From: Bacteroidales bacterium
Lineage (GTDB): Bacteria > Bacteroidota > Bacteroidia > Bacteroidales > UBA932
Direction: 5' to 3'
NCBI GenBank assembly: GCA_013335275.1
Contig: JAAXVX010000063.1
Span: 1 to 7,722 of the forward strand
Length of the DNA: 7,722 bases
Below, piece after piece: positions 6,007 through 7,722 of this stretch. Within the stretch, counting starts at the first letter, position 1. Each line of letters starts with the position of its first letter. Under the pieces are notes generated by a model that made no database searches, was not told the origin of the DNA, and worked only from the letters and a program-made list of their open reading frames with translations. The position numbers and the translations under genes are program-made.

Positions 6007-6462
6007 ATGGAACAAACACACGACGAATCCGGCAATACCGGAAAATTACCGGACAGATTAATTAAATTCATTGGTGAACACCATTTGCTCACCCTGGCGG
6101 TTTGTGATGAATCCGATATCTGGTGTTCTCATGCCTTTTATGTATTTATTGAAGAAGAGTCGGCGTTCCTCATAACTTCGGAAGGCCATACCCGGCATAT
6201 TCAGCTTGCCGGAAAAAGAGATGTTGTTGCCGGAGGCATAGCTCTTGAAACAGATACGATTGGAGAGATACGCGGTCTTCAGTTTAAGGCGGTTATTGAA
6301 AAATGTGACGACTCGTTTTTAGGGCCATACAAAATGAAATATCTTAAGCGGTTTCCCTATGCAATTTTAAAAGGGGGCGACCTTTGGAAACTTACCATTA
6401 CGGAAGCCAAGCTTACCGACAACAGGCTGGGGTTTGGAAAAAAAATAAAGTGGAGCCGCTGA
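6007..6462 (+). CDS. yhbP: YhbP family (UPF0306) protein, PNPOx-like split barrel
   Basis: A 151-residue soluble protein of unknown biochemical role. From about residue 16 it aligns by eye with E. coli YhbP to near the end. Shared blocks are IWCSHAFYVF (38-47), TRH (62-64), IRGLQFKA (88-95), KRFPYA (114-119), LWKL (126-129) and TDNRLGFGKKIKW (137-149). The family is placed in the FMN-binding split-barrel (pyridoxamine phosphate oxidase-like) fold, but flavin binding is not shown here. Trp39-Cys40 is also present in E. coli YhbP. The first 15 residues are a polar extension relative to E. coli; the only in-frame Met is the first, 13 bp after the U32 stop, so that start was kept. The gene is last in the cluster, and its stop codon falls in the loop of the terminator hairpin at 6448-6471. 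No signal peptide or membrane segment is visible. Confidence 0.85.
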   Translation: MEQTHDESGNTGKLPDRLIKFIGEHHLLTLAVCDESDIWCSHAFYVFIEEESAFLITSEGHTRHIQLAGKRDVVAGGIALETDTIGEIRGLQFKAVIEKCDDSFLGPYKMKYLKRFPYAILKGGDLWKLTITEAKLTDNRLGFGKKIKWSR

Positions 6463-6479
6463 GCCCCACTTCTTTTTTT
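6441..6479. terminator. Bidirectional Rho-independent terminator between yhbP and metK
   Basis: AAGTGG (6448-6453) pairs perfectly with CCACTT (6466-6471). After one A-C mismatch two more G-C pairs can form inside, leaving a small loop. On the plus strand the stem is followed by C and seven T (6473-6479), ending the yhbP transcript. On the minus strand the same stem is followed by TTATTTTTTTT (6441-6447 plus stem end), serving the convergent metK whose stop is at 6497-6499. The yhbP stop codon TGA (6460-6462) sits in the loop. Confidence 0.8.
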
Positions 6480-6496
6480 ATCTATATGCAACTGAA

Positions 6497-7722
6497 TTAA
6501 GAGAGTTTAAATGCCTCTTTGATTTTGTCAACTGCATCGAGTTTTTCCCATGCAAAAAACTGAACCTCTTTTTTAACAGGAACACCTTTCACCAGAATTT
6601 CAATTTCTTTTGTAAACGGATCTCTTCCCATGTGTCCGTATGCCGCTGTTGCTTCATAAATCGGGTATTTCAGCTGAAGCTTTTCAATGATTTTTGCAGG
6701 ACGAAGGTCAAATATTTTTGAAACGATATTTGATATCTCCACATCATTAAATTTTGAGGTTCCGTATGTATTCACAAAGATACTTACGGGTTGTGCAACT
6801 CCGATTGCATAAGCAAGCTGTACAAGAACTTCTTTTGCAACACCTGCTGCAACAAGGTTTTTCGCAATATAACGGGCTGCGTAGGCTGCCGAACGGTCAA
6901 CTTTGCTTGGATCTTTACCTGAGAATGCTCCGCCGCCGTGTGCACCTTTGCCGCCGTATGTATCAACGATTATCTTTCTGCCGGTAAGTCCGGTATCGCC
7001 GTGCGGGCCTCCGATTACAAATTTGCCTGTAGGATTTACGTGAAGGATGTAATCGCCCTTGAAGAGATCGCGGGTGTGCTTGGGAAGCCTGTTTAGAATC
7101 CTTGGAATGAGGATGTTTTGTACATCACTCTTAATCTTCGCCTGCATTCTCTTTTCGTCCGGGTCAAAATCGTCATGTTGTGTTGAAATTACGATTGTAT
7201 GAACACGAATAGGGTTATTGTTATCGTCATATTCAATAGTGAACTGCGATTTTGAATCCGGCCTGAGATACTTCATCTCTTTTCCCTCCCTGCGGATTTT
7301 TGCCAGTTCGAGCAGAGCAATGTGTGAAAGAGTGAGGGGAAGCGGCATATACTCCTCCGTGTCGGTACTTGCATAACCGAACATCATTCCCTGGTCGCCG
7401 GCACCCTGCTCGTCACTTACTGCAACATCAACACCTCTGTTTATATCTGCAGATTGTTCGTGAATTGCGGTAAGAATACCACATGAATTGCCGTCAAACA
7501 TATATTCGGCCTTGGTATAGCCAATGCGGTTGATTACTCCCCTTGCGATGGTCTGGATGTCTACATAGGCGTTTGAGTTTACCTCTCCGCCAACGACAAC
7601 AAGTCCGGTGCTCACAAATGTTTCGCAGGCAACCTTTGAGTTTTGGTCCTGCCTTAGAAATTCATCAAGAATTGCGTCAGAAATCTGATCTGCAACCTTG
7701 TCCGGGTGTCCTTCAGACACCG
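6497..7722 (-). CDS. metK: S-adenosylmethionine synthetase (5' end outside window)
   Basis: Cytosolic enzyme making S-adenosylmethionine from methionine and ATP. The visible 408 codons cover nearly the whole protein. Counting the Val at 7718-7720 as residue 1, there are SEGHPDK (2-8, ATP and metal binding), [12 protein letters not shown] (106-117), [20 protein letters not shown] (237-256, P-loop-like region) and [20 protein letters not shown] (262-281). All are intact and lie in the normal three-domain order. The GTG at 7718-7720 is not the start: it encodes the Val of the conserved [10 protein letters not shown] block, and bases 7721-7722 fit the preceding Ser codon. By family comparison about nine residues are missing at the right edge. 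The C-terminus, ending KIKEAFKLS, is complete. It is convergent with yhbP and shares its terminator. Confidence 0.98.
   Translation of the reverse strand, partial: VSEGHPDKVADQISDAILDEFLRQDQNSKVACETFVSTGLVVVGGEVNSNAYVDIQTIARGVINRIGYTKAEYMFDGNSCGILTAIHEQSADINRGVDVAVSDEQGAGDQGMMFGYASTDTEEYMPLPLTLSHIALLELAKIRREGKEMKYLRPDSKSQFTIEYDDNNNPIRVHTIVISTQHDDFDPDEKRMQAKIKSDVQNILIPRILNRLPKHTRDLFKGDYILHVNPTGKFVIGGPHGDTGLTGRKIIVDTYGGKGAHGGGAFSGKDPSKVDRSAAYAARYIAKNLVAAGVAKEVLVQLAYAIGVAQPVSIFVNTYGTSKFNDVEISNIVSKIFDLRPAKIIEKLQLKYPIYEATAAYGHMGRDPFTKEIEILVKGVPVKKEVQFFAWEKLDAVDKIKEAFKLS

Noticed and set aside
5675..6019. A 114-codon minus-strand reading frame across the end of the U32 gene
   Set aside because: It is antisense to the U32 C-terminal domain with no motif or promoter; it is a shadow frame.
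7718..7720. GTG as the metK start codon
   Set aside because: It falls inside the universally conserved [10 protein letters not shown] block; the true start is past the right edge.
1..7722. Mobile element, CRISPR, tRNA, riboswitch or a novel multi-gene system
   Set aside because: No transposase, integrase, regular spaced repeats, tRNA-like fold or SAM-riboswitch-like leader was recognised. The metK leader is outside the window, and the genes are widely conserved housekeeping functions.

Overview
The window reads as chromosomal housekeeping DNA from a member of the Bacteroidota, most likely Bacteroidales. The superoxide dismutase closely resembles the Porphyromonas/Bacteroides type. Strong Shine-Dalgarno sequences are largely absent. 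Upstream of three transcription units there are exact matches to the Bacteroidetes -7 promoter element TAnnTTTG. The Bacteroidota placement is inference from these features and from remembered family sequences; no search was run.

Layout from left to right. (1) On the minus strand, 1-629 is the N-terminal part of an exported protein with a periplasmic-binding-like domain; it runs off the left edge. (2) A 136-bp AT-rich divergent promoter region holds candidate promoters for both directions, a direct repeat and a palindrome. (3) A plus-strand Fe-type superoxide dismutase gene follows; its Rho-independent terminator lies inside the 3' end of the next, convergent gene. (4) A minus-strand pair, rsgA followed 11 bp later by a DinF-type MATE transporter, occupies 1363-3632. 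(5) A short divergent gap leads into a plus-strand three-gene cluster: short-chain polyprenyl diphosphate synthase, a U32-family protein resembling the tRNA U34 hydroxylation protein TrhP, and a YhbP (UPF0306) family protein. (6) A terminator hairpin with T tracts on both strands separates this cluster from the convergent metK (SAM synthetase), whose first few codons lie beyond the right edge.

How the genes relate. RsgA (30S subunit maturation) and TrhP (tRNA modification) both serve translation, MetK supplies the general methyl donor, and the prenyl synthase supplies isoprenoid precursors. The genes look like ordinary neighbours, not one dedicated pathway. The U32/YhbP pairing is the main exception, because YhbP also lies close to U32 genes in Escherichia coli.

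I found no RNA gene, CRISPR array, insertion sequence, phage remnant or obvious novel defence or biosynthetic system. The items most worth a second look are the sodB terminator written into the MATE coding sequence, the U32-YhbP association, the metal-tuning residue of the SOD, and the truncated sensor-like gene sharing a promoter region with sodB.
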